DNA of 64,000 nucleotides from Achromobacter animicus (GTDB lineage: Bacteria > Pseudomonadota > Gammaproteobacteria > Burkholderiales > Burkholderiaceae_B). The notes under the pieces were generated by a model that searched no databases, was not told where the DNA came from, and saw nothing but the letters and a program-made list of their open reading frames with translations. The translations under genes were made by a program, and so were the position numbers. The number at the start of each line of letters is the position of its first letter. Within the stretch, counting starts at the first letter, position 1. Positions 34,383-42,560 of the stretch are shown here, in pieces. The stretch lies in the NCBI RefSeq assembly GCF_902859585.1, contig NZ_CADIJM010000003.1, positions 310,001-374,000 of the forward strand. The letters are read 5' to 3'.

Positions 34383-34982
34383 TCAGCCAAACACGCGGAA
34401 GCGCTCGGCGTCGTCCATGAAAGCCTTATCGCCGAAACCGGCTTCGTTCGAGCCAAACGGCATCTGCGCGCGCAGCTTCCAGTAGGCGGGAACGTTCCAT
34501 TCGCGCGCGACGGCGGCGTCGATCAGCGGGTTGTAGTGCTGCAGGCTGGCGCCGACACCGGCGTTGGCCAGCGCGGTCCACACGGACAACTGGGCCATGC
34601 CGCCCGATTGCTCGGACCAGACCGGGAAGTTGTCGGCGTACAGCGCAAACTTTTCCTGCAGGCTGCGCACGACGTCCTGGTCTTCAAAGAACAGGATGGT
34701 GCCCACGCCGGCGGCAAAGCTCTTGAGCTTGGCTTCGGTCTTGTCGAAACCTTCGGCGGGCGCAACCTTGCGCACTTCTTCCGTAGCCAGGTTCCAGAGC
34801 TTGTCGCTTTCGGCGCCAAACAGGATCACGGCGCGCGAGCTTTGCGAGTTGAAGGAGGACGGGCTGTGCTTGATCGCTTCCTGGATCAGCGTGGTCAGTT
34901 CTTCCTTGGAGGCCGACAGGTTGCGGCCCAGCGAATACTGCGTGCGGCGCTGCTTGAGCGCTTCGAGATATGCGTTGCTCAT
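34383..34982 (-). CDS. Nitroreductase-family flavoprotein (HBN1/YdgI-like)
   Basis: A 199-residue nitroreductase: MSNAYLEALKQRRTQYSLG, then EAIKHSPSSFNSQSSRAVILFG, VWTALANAGVGASLQHYNPLID and MPFGSNEAGFG, all positions typical of FMN-binding nitroreductases of the small HBN1-like group. These enzymes use NAD(P)H to reduce nitro compounds or quinones; some act as fatty-acid-linked regulators in lactobacilli and yeast. I chose the ATG at 34982 with AAAGGTC upstream; the longer open frame is unlikely. Monocistronic, with a hairpin downstream. Confidence 0.92.
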   Translation of the reverse strand: MSNAYLEALKQRRTQYSLGRNLSASKEELTTLIQEAIKHSPSSFNSQSSRAVILFGAESDKLWNLATEEVRKVAPAEGFDKTEAKLKSFAAGVGTILFFEDQDVVRSLQEKFALYADNFPVWSEQSGGMAQLSVWTALANAGVGASLQHYNPLIDAAVAREWNVPAYWKLRAQMPFGSNEAGFGDKAFMDDAERFRVFG

Positions 34983-35177
34983 TATTTGACCTTTCGACCA
35001 GTAGATAGAGATGACGATGGGAGGCATTCTACCGGCTCGACCATGACGCGAATACCCGTTCAAACGCACTTTGGCTGGAACATACTGTTCCACTGATGGT
35101 GCCAAAGGGGCTGCAAGGTGCTGTCCGCACGAGCAATCGGCCGCCTTCACACGGCCGAGTTCAAACGTTTGATTTGG

Positions 35178-35696
35178 TCAGAGGTCCATGTCCAGGACGC
35201 GCGTCACCGTGTTGCAGGACGTGCATTGGCCCGCCACGATGAGATTGCTGAAGAAGTTCTGCACGGTGTCCGGATCTTCGTCCCAGAGTTCGTCCGTGCC
35301 GTCGTAGTCGAACTGGGCGAAGACGCTGAACCGCGTGCCCTGGCAGGCGGGGCAGGCAAAGGCCTGCGCCGCCCCCTCGCCGCGGATCTTGGCCGAGCAA
35401 TCCAGCTCGCCGTGATAGCCGTGGATGTCGCTGTCGAACACCACGACATCCTCCGATGCGCCGTCCCATTTCACGGCCAGCGGCGACACGAATTCGTAGT
35501 CCTGGACGTGTTCGTTGTAGTCGCGCAGGTCAAAGCCCAGGATTTCGCCCGTCTGCGCGCCGCCGGCGCCTAGCAGGCGGAATGCGACCGCAACCTCGCC
35601 ACGGTCTTCCACGATCAAGGGCGCGGGTGTCACGCGCACGCCATCCAGACAGCGTGGCGGGTGGGACAGAACGTGATCGAACGTGGGATCGGACAT
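35178..35696 (-). CDS. Unassigned protein with a two-CxxC zinc-ribbon-like site
   Basis: A 172-residue cytoplasmic protein, MSDPTFDHVLSHPPRCLDG onward. A C-terminal segment has CPACQGTRFSVFAQFDYDG and then GQCTSCNTVTRVLDMDL. The two CxxC pairs some 50 residues apart suggest a zinc ribbon. The N-terminal half is beta-rich with LRDYNEHVQDYEFVSPLAV. Resembles small zinc-ribbon proteins found near toxin/immunity loci, but no partner is adjacent. Start at 35696 chosen as the first Met with plausible composition; longer frames run to 35807. Confidence 0.75.
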   Translation of the reverse strand: MSDPTFDHVLSHPPRCLDGVRVTPAPLIVEDRGEVAVAFRLLGAGGAQTGEILGFDLRDYNEHVQDYEFVSPLAVKWDGASEDVVVFDSDIHGYHGELDCSAKIRGEGAAQAFACPACQGTRFSVFAQFDYDGTDELWDEDPDTVQNFFSNLIVAGQCTSCNTVTRVLDMDL

Positions 35697-35755
35697 GCAG
35701 CGGGTCTCCAGTGAAGCGCGAAGATTGATGAGCGCGAGACTATAGCAATCGCTGT

Positions 35756-35783
35756 GGCCGGCGACGTATGGCCGGCGACGTAC
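35756..35783. repeat. Short tandem duplication of a GGCCGGCGACGTA unit
   Basis: Two consecutive 14-base copies (GGCCGGCGACGTAT and GGCCGGCGACGTAC) followed by a partial third (GGCCGGCC). Located between the zinc-ribbon-like gene and the Bug gene stop; probably a local slippage duplication. Confidence 0.6.
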
Positions 35784-35806
35784 GGCCGGCCAGATCCCTC
35801 GGTCCA

Positions 35807-36772
35807 TCAGTCGGCGCGGAACCCCGTCGCCTTCACCACATCGGCCCAGCGCTTGGACTCCGCGGTCAGCAAGGCCTGCAGCGCCTGCCGGTCCGAGCCC
35901 ACGACGACAAATCCCGCTTCGCCAAGCGTCTTCACGGCGGCAGGCTGGCGCAGCGCGGCGGCGCTGTCAGCCTGCAAGCGAGTCAGCACGGCCTCGGGCG
36001 TGCCGGCCGGCGCGAACAACGCGAACCAGGCACCGAAATTGACCGCGGGCAGGCCGCCCTCCGCGAACGTCGGCACGTCAGCCAACGCGGACGAGCGCTT
36101 CGCGCCGGTGGTGGCCAGCGCGCGCAGCTTGCCGCCCCGCACCTGGGGCGCGGCCAGAGCCGTCGTCACGAAGGCCGCCTGCACGCCGCCGGACACCAGT
36201 CCCGACACGGCATCGCCCGTCGACCGGTAATGGATGGCTTCGATCTTCAGGCCCGCCTCGCGCGCGAAAAGCTCCGCGCCGAAATGGCCGGGCGTACCCG
36301 CGCCGAAGGTGGCGAAGTTCACGCGGTCCGGCGCCTTCTTCGCGGCGTCGATAAACGCCGGCAGGTCCTTGTACGGCGAGCTGGCCGGCACCACCAGCAC
36401 GAAGTCGGCACGCACTACCTCGGAGATCGGTGCGAAGTCGCGCGGCGGATCGTAGTTCAGGTTGCGGTACGTGGCAGGCGAAATGCTGATCGAGCCGACC
36501 TCGCCCAGCAGCAGCGTCTGGCCGTCCGCCGGACTGCGCGCGACGTTCTGGGCGGCAATCTGCCCGCCCGCACCGACCTTGTTCTCCACCACCACGCTTT
36601 CGCCCAGCAGCGGTCCCATGTGCTGGGACAACGTGCGGGCCACGATGTCCGGCCCCGTGCCGGGCGGAAAACCCACGTTCAGGCGCACCGGCCCATTGGG
36701 GAACTGGGCGGCTGCCGCAAGCGGCAGGCACAGCATGAAGCCGCCCAGCAGGCGGCGCAGCATCGTTTGCAT
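35807..36772 (-). CDS. Bug-family tripartite tricarboxylate receptor (second, orphan)
   Basis: A 321-residue periplasmic binding protein with a signal peptide (MLRRLLGGFMLCLPLAAAAQ), then PVRLNVGFPPGTGPDIVARTLSQ, VENKVGAGGQIAAQNVA and a C-terminal GSDRQALQALLTAESKRWADVVK, as in the Bug/TctC family. GGAGACAACC precedes the ATG. It follows the DUF3237 and flavin monooxygenase genes on the same strand (44 bp gap) and is probably the solute receptor for the same aromatic or carboxylate substrate. No TctAB genes in the window. Confidence 0.93.
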   Translation of the reverse strand: MQTMLRRLLGGFMLCLPLAAAAQFPNGPVRLNVGFPPGTGPDIVARTLSQHMGPLLGESVVVENKVGAGGQIAAQNVARSPADGQTLLLGEVGSISISPATYRNLNYDPPRDFAPISEVVRADFVLVVPASSPYKDLPAFIDAAKKAPDRVNFATFGAGTPGHFGAELFAREAGLKIEAIHYRSTGDAVSGLVSGGVQAAFVTTALAAPQVRGGKLRALATTGAKRSSALADVPTFAEGGLPAVNFGAWFALFAPAGTPEAVLTRLQADSAAALRQPAAVKTLGEAGFVVVGSDRQALQALLTAESKRWADVVKATGFRAD

Positions 36773-36816
36773 GGTTGTCTCCTGGTTTTTTTAATGCCGC
36801 GGCGGCTGCCGCGGGT

Positions 36817-37302
36817 TCAGCAAATGCGATAAAAGCGCAATTCGACGCGGTCGGGATAACGCGCGCCGGTGCCGATGAACAGGCTTTCGTTCATCCAGCC
36901 GAGCGCGGGCGACGACGTTTCAAAGCGGGGATAGCTGCGAAAGTAGATGCGCGCCGGATCGACGGCTTCGCCGCGCGCCAGCCGCGCGATGTCCTCGGCG
37001 CTGCCCGTGCGGATGCCGGTGTTTTCGACATACACGCGCTCGCCTTCGGGCGTCTCGATCACATAGCGTGCGTGGATGTCCGTGAATGTGGCCGAGCGGA
37101 TGATCTGGAAGTCCGCGCCGCCGGGCAGCACTTTGCCGGACAGACGCGGACCGTCGACCGTGCCGCCCGTGATCGGGATCACGCGGCGCCGGCCCTGCGG
37201 CGTATCGCCCACTTCCTGCGGCGCGCCCACGTCCACCACCACGGTGGTCACGTGTTCCAGCCGGGGCGCGTGGGGTTCGTTGATGGCATCGGCGCCGCTC
37301 AT
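36817..37302 (-). CDS. DUF3237 protein
   Basis: A 161-residue protein with the DUF3237 pattern: PITGGTVDGPRLSGKVLPGGADF near residue 44, ATFTDIHARYVIETPEGERVYVENTGIR, and the C-terminal PRFETSSPALGWMNESLFIGTGAR. The family is beta-barrel-like with no settled activity; members commonly sit in aromatic or terpenoid degradation clusters. Its ATG overlaps the stop of the monooxygenase gene by 4 bases (ATGA), showing translational coupling and a shared pathway. Confidence 0.9.
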   Translation of the reverse strand: MSGADAINEPHAPRLEHVTTVVVDVGAPQEVGDTPQGRRRVIPITGGTVDGPRLSGKVLPGGADFQIIRSATFTDIHARYVIETPEGERVYVENTGIRTGSAEDIARLARGEAVDPARIYFRSYPRFETSSPALGWMNESLFIGTGARYPDRVELRFYRIC

Positions 37303-38564
37303 GGCTTTTCTCCGCGGGCAAGGCGCAGCGCGGCGGGGTCAAAACCCGCCAGCTGCTTGTAGCGCAGCGATACCGCCGCCAGCTCCTCGCCCGATATGAC
37401 GTCGTTGATGTTCGCAAAGCCTTGCGGCGCGCGCTCTTCGGCCAACTGCATCACCTGTTCGGGGCCGTTCAAACGATTGCGCAGCACGATGCCGGCGGTG
37501 CGCGGCAGACGTTCGGCCTCGTACTCCAGCAGCGCGATCTCTGCTGAACGCGCCTTGCCCTGCACCGCCTGATCCAGCCAGTCGGCCAGGGAGCGCGCAT
37601 CCAGGATCGCCTGGGCCGATCCGTTCGAGCCGATCGGATACATCGGATGCGCCGCGTCGCCCAGCAGCGTAAAGCGCCCGCGCGTCCAGCGCGGCAAGGG
37701 GTCGCGGTCCACCAGCGGGAATTCGTAGATCGCCTCGGCGCCGTCGATGATGGCAGGGATGTCGATCCAATCCCAGCGCCAATCGGCAAAGCGGTCCGCG
37801 AAGACGGACTTGTCGACCTTGCGGTTCCAGTCGGTGGCGGGCAGTTCCGCGCCGGGGATCGACAGCTCGGCGATCCAGTTGATGAGCGAACGGCCTTGTT
37901 TGCGCAGCGGTTCGGAGATCGGATAGCAGACGAATTTCTGGTCCTGGTGACCCGCCATGAACATGCTGCGCCCGTCCAGATACGGCGGCGCCTCGGTCAC
38001 GGCGCGCCACAACATGCGCCCGGAAAAACGGGGCTCGTCCCCGACGGGATGAAGCTGACGGCGCAGTGCCGAGTGGATGCCATCGGCGCCCACCAGGATG
38101 TCGCCGTGCACGGCCTGCAGCACGTTGTCCGCGCGGCGGCGGAACTGCGCGTGCACGCCCGCCGCATCCTGGCTGGCCGATTCCAGCACCATGCCCGGCA
38201 CGATGGCATTCGGGCCGAGCCGGTCGCGCACGGCCTGCGCCAGCAGCATCTGGAATTCGCCGCGATGCACCGAAAACTGCGGCAGCGGATAACCGGCCTC
38301 GAGGCCGCGCGGCTCGCGCCAGATCGGCTGGCCGAGCTTGTTGTAGTAGTGAAGCTGCGAGGTCTCGATGGCGCGTTCGGCCAACTGGGGCATGAGGCCC
38401 AATTGTTCGATCTCGCTGACCGCATGGGGCAGCAGATTGATGCCGACGCCCAATGGCCGCAATTCCTGCGCGCTTTCATAGATGCGGCAGCCGATGCCGC
38501 GCCGATGCAGCATCAGCGCAAGGGTCAGCCCGCCGATCCCGGCCCCGGCAATGACGATATGCAT
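37299..38564 (-). CDS. FAD-dependent monooxygenase (PhzS/hydroxybenzoate hydroxylase type)
   Basis: A 421-residue flavoprotein hydroxylase. The FAD Rossmann motif GAGIGG is at residues 7-12, DILVGADGIHSALR is the second conserved motif, and GDAAHP at 302-307 with MYPIGSNG contacts the flavin, as in group A monooxygenases. It would hydroxylate an aromatic or heteroaromatic substrate using NAD(P)H and oxygen. AGGAGTAGAC precedes the ATG. It heads an operon with DUF3237 and Bug genes; a 9-bp palindrome in the divergent region to a MarR gene is its likely operator. Confidence 0.93.
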   Translation of the reverse strand: MHIVIAGAGIGGLTLALMLHRRGIGCRIYESAQELRPLGVGINLLPHAVSEIEQLGLMPQLAERAIETSQLHYYNKLGQPIWREPRGLEAGYPLPQFSVHRGEFQMLLAQAVRDRLGPNAIVPGMVLESASQDAAGVHAQFRRRADNVLQAVHGDILVGADGIHSALRRQLHPVGDEPRFSGRMLWRAVTEAPPYLDGRSMFMAGHQDQKFVCYPISEPLRKQGRSLINWIAELSIPGAELPATDWNRKVDKSVFADRFADWRWDWIDIPAIIDGAEAIYEFPLVDRDPLPRWTRGRFTLLGDAAHPMYPIGSNGSAQAILDARSLADWLDQAVQGKARSAEIALLEYEAERLPRTAGIVLRNRLNGPEQVMQLAEERAPQGFANINDVISGEELAAVSLRYKQLAGFDPAALRLARGEKP

Positions 38565-38581
38565 GTCTACTCCTGGTCTTA

Positions 38582-38602
38582 TTTGTTATGCAACATAACA
38601 AA
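38582..38602. promoter_or_regulatory. Palindromic operator, likely for the divergent MarR regulator
   Basis: Perfect inverted repeat: TTTGTTATG and CATAACAAA separated by CAA. It lies 18 bp upstream of the monooxygenase ATG and about 100 bp upstream of the marR ATG. The size and AT-rich symmetry are typical of MarR-family operators. Confidence 0.8.
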
Positions 38603-38699
38603 ATAGCCACGCGTTTCGCACGAGGGATTTCCCGCAATCCGGTGGCGCGGCGGCGACGCGTGCATTAGTGTTGAGGCCCCGTTTCACGATCTGCCCCCG

Positions 38700-39191
38700 A
38701 TGTCCAGAGCCTCCGCCCCACGCCCTCGCCGCCCTGCTGCCCGCGGCGAACACTTCGATCCGCATGTGCCCGGCATTCAGTACGGCGCGCTGGACGATCT
38801 GGTGGGCTACGCCATCCGCCGCGCGCAGATCCTGATCTACGAGGACTTCCTGGCCGCGCTGGCGCCGTGGGACATCACGCCGCAGCGTTATTCGGCACTG
38901 ACGCTGATCGCCGCCAATGAAAACCTCAAGCTCACCGACCTGGCGCGCATCCTGGGCATTGCGCGCTCGGGCGCGGTGCAGATCGTCAACCAGTTGCAGG
39001 AACTGGGCTACGTGGAGCGCCAGGAAGCCGAACGCGACCGGCGCGCCTACGCGCTGGCCATGACGCCGGCCGGCCACACCGCGCTAGCCGCCATCACCGA
39101 GGCCGTGCAGGCGCACGACGCGCGCATCAGCGGCAAGCTCGGCGCGGCGGATCGGCGAAAACTGATCGGTCTGCTGGGCAAGCTGGGGTAG
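38700..39191 (+). CDS. MarR-family regulator
   Basis: A 163-residue MarR protein. The winged-helix core is ITPQRYSALTLIAANENLKLTDLARILGIARSGAVQIVNQLQELGYVERQEAERDRRAYALAMTPAGH, with the conserved D-R-R wing. Flanking helices (QYGALDDLVGYAIRRAQILIYEDFLAAL and the C-terminal helix) form the dimer interface. Divergent from the flavin monooxygenase operon, whose product or substrate (probably an aromatic acid) should relieve its repression. Confidence 0.93.
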   Translation: MSRASAPRPRRPAARGEHFDPHVPGIQYGALDDLVGYAIRRAQILIYEDFLAALAPWDITPQRYSALTLIAANENLKLTDLARILGIARSGAVQIVNQLQELGYVERQEAERDRRAYALAMTPAGHTALAAITEAVQAHDARISGKLGAADRRKLIGLLGKLG

Positions 39192-39324
39192 CGCGGCCCG
39201 CCGTCGCGCACCCATGGACAGGTAGCGCGGCTTCCCTCTCCGCGCTTCGCCGCATCGTGCGCGCCTTTTGCGCCCATGCGGGCATTCCCCTATTACTCCA
39301 GCCGCGTCAAAAAACTATCGTATT

Positions 39325-39352
39325 CGAGAATTATCAAATAAGAGAATTCTCG
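39325..39352. promoter_or_regulatory. Inverted repeat upstream of the D-amino-acid cluster
   Basis: CGAGAATT and AATTCTCG separated by 12 bases; the right arm also lies within the palindrome GAGAATTCTC. It ends 11 bp before the ATG of the FAD oxidase. Position and symmetry suggest an operator, perhaps for the HTH-cupin regulator encoded at the cluster end. Confidence 0.6.
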
Positions 39353-39363
39353 CTTCCGACAAA

Positions 39364-40500
39364 ATGACTGCTGAAACCCTATACGACTTTGCCGTGGTCG
39401 GCGCCGGGATCGCCGGCGCCTCCGTGGCCTACCGCCTCAGCGCCTCGGCGTCCGTGGCAGTGCTGGAACGCGAGTCCCAACCCGGTTATCACTCCACCGG
39501 CCGCTCCGCAGCCATGTTCATGGAGACCTACGGCACCACGCAGATCAAGGCGCTTACGCGCGCCAGCCGCGCGTTCTACGAGCATCCGCCCGAAGGCTTC
39601 TGCGAGCATCCGCTGCTTAGCCCGCGCGGCGTGCTGTACATCGCAACGCCGGACCAGAAGGATCTGCTGCAGGAAGTGTTCGAAGACTTCCACCGCCAGT
39701 CGCCCAACGTCACGCTGATCGACGCCGCGCAAGCGGTGGCCCGCGTGTCCTGCCTGCGCGAAGACCAGCTCTGCGGCGCGATCGAGGAGCCCGACGCGCG
39801 CGACATCGACGTGCATGCCCTGCATCAGGGCTTTCTGCGCGGCATGAGCCGCCAGGGCGCGGTGCTGCACAACAATGCCGAGTTGACCGGCGCCGCGTTC
39901 GAGAACGATGTCTGGACGCTGACCCTGGCCGACGGGCGCCAGATCCGAGCGCGCGCCGTCGTCAACGCCGCGGGCGCGTGGGCCGACCACACGGCAACGC
40001 TGTGCGGGGCCGCCCCCGTCGGCCTGCAACCCTGCCGCCGTACCGCCTTTACCTTCAGCGGTCCGGACGACGTCGATTTTTCGCACTGGCCCGCCGTGGT
40101 CGGCGTAGACGAAAGCTATTACTTCAAGCCGGACGCCGGGCAGCTTCTGGGCTCGCCCGCCAATGCCGATCCGGTCGACGCGCACGACGTCGTGCCCGAA
40201 GAGCTGGATGTCGCAACCGGCATCTATCGCATCGAAACCGCCACGTCGCTGACCATCCGCCGCCCGAAGCACATCTGGGCCGGCCTGCGCTCGTTCGTGC
40301 GCGATGGCGATTTCGTGGTGGGCTGGGACGCGGCCACGCCGGCCTTCTTCTGGCTGGCCGCGCAAGGCGGCTACGGCATCCAGACCGCCGCAGCCACTTC
40401 CGAACTGGCGGCCGCGCTGCTGACGCGCCAGCCCCTACCCGATCACCTGCACGCGCACGGCGTCAATGCCGACGCCGTGCGGCCCGAGCGCTTGCGCTGA
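39364..40500 (+). CDS. FAD-dependent oxidoreductase, DadA/D-amino-acid oxidase-like
   Basis: A 378-residue DAO-family flavoprotein. The Rossmann motif is VVGAGIAGASVAYRLS (residues 11-26), then STGRSAAMFMETYG and AARDIDVHALHQGFLRGMSRQGA-like middle features, VVNAAGAWADH, and a C-terminal RRPKHIWAGLRSFVRDGDFVVGWD...FFWLAAQGGYGIQTAAATSE. The family oxidises amino or imino acids (D-amino acids, glycine, sarcosine, hydroxyacids). The exact substrate is inferred from the cluster, which also has D-aminoacylase and D-carbamoylase. No clear ribosome site; an inverted repeat lies just upstream. First gene of the cluster, RidA follows 28 bp on. Confidence 0.88.
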   Translation: MTAETLYDFAVVGAGIAGASVAYRLSASASVAVLERESQPGYHSTGRSAAMFMETYGTTQIKALTRASRAFYEHPPEGFCEHPLLSPRGVLYIATPDQKDLLQEVFEDFHRQSPNVTLIDAAQAVARVSCLREDQLCGAIEEPDARDIDVHALHQGFLRGMSRQGAVLHNNAELTGAAFENDVWTLTLADGRQIRARAVVNAAGAWADHTATLCGAAPVGLQPCRRTAFTFSGPDDVDFSHWPAVVGVDESYYFKPDAGQLLGSPANADPVDAHDVVPEELDVATGIYRIETATSLTIRRPKHIWAGLRSFVRDGDFVVGWDAATPAFFWLAAQGGYGIQTAAATSELAAALLTRQPLPDHLHAHGVNADAVRPERLR

Positions 40501-40528
40501 TCCAGTCACCGATAACCGAGACCCCGAC

Positions 40529-40927
40529 ATGACCGCCATCACCCGATACCCCAGCAGCCTGCCCCTGCCCTTCTCGCGCGCCACTCAGGCGGGCGGCTTT
40601 TTGTTCCTGTCCGGGCAGATCCCGCTGGATGCCGACGGCCAGGTCGTGCGCGGCGATATCACCGCCCAGACGAATGCCGCCATCGAGCGCATCAAGGACA
40701 CGCTCGCACTGGCCGGCGCCAGCCTGAAGGACGTGGTTCGCGTGACCGTGTGGTTGACCGATCTGGCGCTGTTCGCGCAGTTCAACGAGGCCTACCGCAG
40801 CCATTTCTCTTCCGATTTCCCCACGCGCTCCACCGTCGAGGCCAAGCTGGCCATGGACGTGGATGTCGAGATCGAAGTGCAGGCCTGGCTGGGCGACAGC
40901 CAGCCCAAGGGTCCCGCAGCCGCCTGA
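40529..40927 (+). CDS. RidA-family imine/enamine deaminase
   Basis: A 132-residue RidA/YjgF protein: FSRATQAGGFLFLSGQIPLDADGQVV, TAQTNAAIERIKDTLALAGASLKDVVRVTVWLTDLALFAQFNEAYRSHF, and RSTVEAKLAMDVDVEIEVQAW. The catalytic Arg in TRSTVEA is present; the usual Glu near the C-terminus corresponds to EIEVQAW. RidA hydrolyses imines and enamines made by oxidases and dehydratases, which fits the preceding FAD oxidase. No signal peptide. Confidence 0.93.
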   Translation: MTAITRYPSSLPLPFSRATQAGGFLFLSGQIPLDADGQVVRGDITAQTNAAIERIKDTLALAGASLKDVVRVTVWLTDLALFAQFNEAYRSHFSSDFPTRSTVEAKLAMDVDVEIEVQAWLGDSQPKGPAAA

Positions 40928-40953
40928 CGCCGTATTCGTTCGATTGCATGTCA

Positions 40954-40975
40954 CCGCCAGGCCCACGCCTGGCGG
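40954..40975. other. Intra-cluster hairpin between RidA and the M81 peptidase
   Basis: CCGCCAGGC pairs with GCCTGGCGG around a 4-base loop (CCAC), inside the 118-bp gap. No T-run follows, so it is more likely an mRNA processing, stabilising or partial attenuation element than a terminator. Confidence 0.6.
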
Positions 40976-41045
40976 GGCGACACCTCCCAGCGCGCGCCCC
41001 GATGCCCGCGCCCTCAAAGCCCCTCTCTAGCGCGGAGCGTCATTC

Positions 41046-42491
41046 ATGAAGATCTTTTCCGGGTCCCTGGCGACCGAGACGAACACCTTCTCCCCCATTC
41101 CGACCGGCCTGGCTTCCTACCGGGCGCGCGGCTACTTCCCCGCCGGCCAGCATCCGGACCGCATGCAGATGTTTTCGGGTCCGCTGTGGGCCGCGCGCCA
41201 GCGCGCCGCGGGCAAGGACTGGACGCTGATCGAAGGCTTGACCGCAGGCGCGACGCCGGCCGGCATCACCACCCGCCACGCCTACGAGACGCTGCGCGAT
41301 GAGCTGCTGGACGACCTGCGCCGCGCGGGCAAGGTGGATATCGCACTCTTCGGCCTGCATGGCGCGATGGTCGCCGACGGCTACGACGACTGCGAAGGCG
41401 ACCTGCTGCGCCGCGCGCGGGAGATCGTCGGCCCGGACGCCGTGATCGGCGCCGAACTCGATCCGCACTGTCACCTGACAGACGCGATGGTAGAGAGCGC
41501 CGACTTCCTGGTCTGTTTCAAGGAATACCCGCACACCGACATCCTGGAACGTGCGTTCGACCTGGTCGACCTGTGCGTGGCGCGCGCCGAGGGCCGCATC
41601 AACCCCACGCGTGCGGTCTACGACTGCGAAATGATCTCCATCATGCACACCAGCCGCGAGCCGATGCGCAGCTTCGTGGACCGCCTGCTCGCGATGGAAG
41701 GCAAGGAAGGCGTGCTGTCCGTGTCCATCGCGCACGGCTTCCCGTGGGGCGACACGCCGGACATGGGTTCGAAGGTGCTGGTCTATACCGACGGCGACGC
41801 CGCGCAGGCCGAGGCGCTGGCGCGCACGCTGGGCGAGGAGATCATCGGTTTCCGCGATCAGCTGGCGCCGCCTTACCCCGGCGCGGACGAAGCGCTGGAC
41901 CAGGCGCTGGCGCACAAGGAATTCCCGGTGGTGCTGGCCGATTCGGCCGACAACGCCGGCGGCGGCGCGCCCAGCGATGCCACCTTCATCCTGGAACGCG
42001 TGCTGGCGCGCGGCATCACCGATGTCGCCACCGGCCCGTTCTGGGATCCGGTTGCCGTGCAACTGTGCTTCGAGGCCGGCGCAGGCGCGCAGATCAAGCT
42101 GCGCGTGGGCGGCAAGGTGGCGCCGGTGTCCGGCCAGCCGCTGGACCTGGATTGCGAGATCCTGGCGCTCAAGCGCGACGCCGTCATGACTGGTCTGGCC
42201 GGCACGCCTGCGCTGCTGGGCGACGTGGCCGTCGTGCGCACCGGCGGCGTCACCCTCGTCATGACCACCTCACGCACCCAGGCCATGGGCACCGACCTTT
42301 TCACGCAATTCGGCGTGGACCTGGCCGCGATGAAACTCGTCATCGTGAAGTCTTCGCAGCATTTCTATGCCTCGTATTCCAAGGTCGGCCGCCACGTCAT
42401 CTACGTCGAAACGCCCGGCGCCATCACGAATGACCTCAACACGCTGCCGTTCGTGAAGCGCAAGCTGCCGAAATGGCCCTTCAAGGCCTGA
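41046..42491 (+). CDS. M81-family metallopeptidase (MlrC-like)
   Basis: A 481-residue protein of the MlrC/M81 family: MKIFSGSLATETNTFSPIPTGL at the N-terminus, DIALFGLHGAMVADGYDDCEGDLLRR, GAELDPHCHLTDAM and the C-terminal VKSSQHFYASYSKVGRHVIYVETPGA. The family holds a zinc site and includes microcystinase C, which breaks down linearised microcystin, a peptide with D-residues. Substrates of most members are unknown. Here, in front of a peptide importer and D-amino acid enzymes, a role in D-containing peptides or derivatives is inferred. Confidence 0.92.
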   Translation: MKIFSGSLATETNTFSPIPTGLASYRARGYFPAGQHPDRMQMFSGPLWAARQRAAGKDWTLIEGLTAGATPAGITTRHAYETLRDELLDDLRRAGKVDIALFGLHGAMVADGYDDCEGDLLRRAREIVGPDAVIGAELDPHCHLTDAMVESADFLVCFKEYPHTDILERAFDLVDLCVARAEGRINPTRAVYDCEMISIMHTSREPMRSFVDRLLAMEGKEGVLSVSIAHGFPWGDTPDMGSKVLVYTDGDAAQAEALARTLGEEIIGFRDQLAPPYPGADEALDQALAHKEFPVVLADSADNAGGGAPSDATFILERVLARGITDVATGPFWDPVAVQLCFEAGAGAQIKLRVGGKVAPVSGQPLDLDCEILALKRDAVMTGLAGTPALLGDVAVVRTGGVTLVMTTSRTQAMGTDLFTQFGVDLAAMKLVIVKSSQHFYASYSKVGRHVIYVETPGAITNDLNTLPFVKRKLPKWPFKA

Positions 42492-42560
42492 GGCGGGGGC
42501 CGAGGACCAACCACCATTGCCGCCCATGACGGGCAGACCAGAACCAACAAGGGGAAATCC

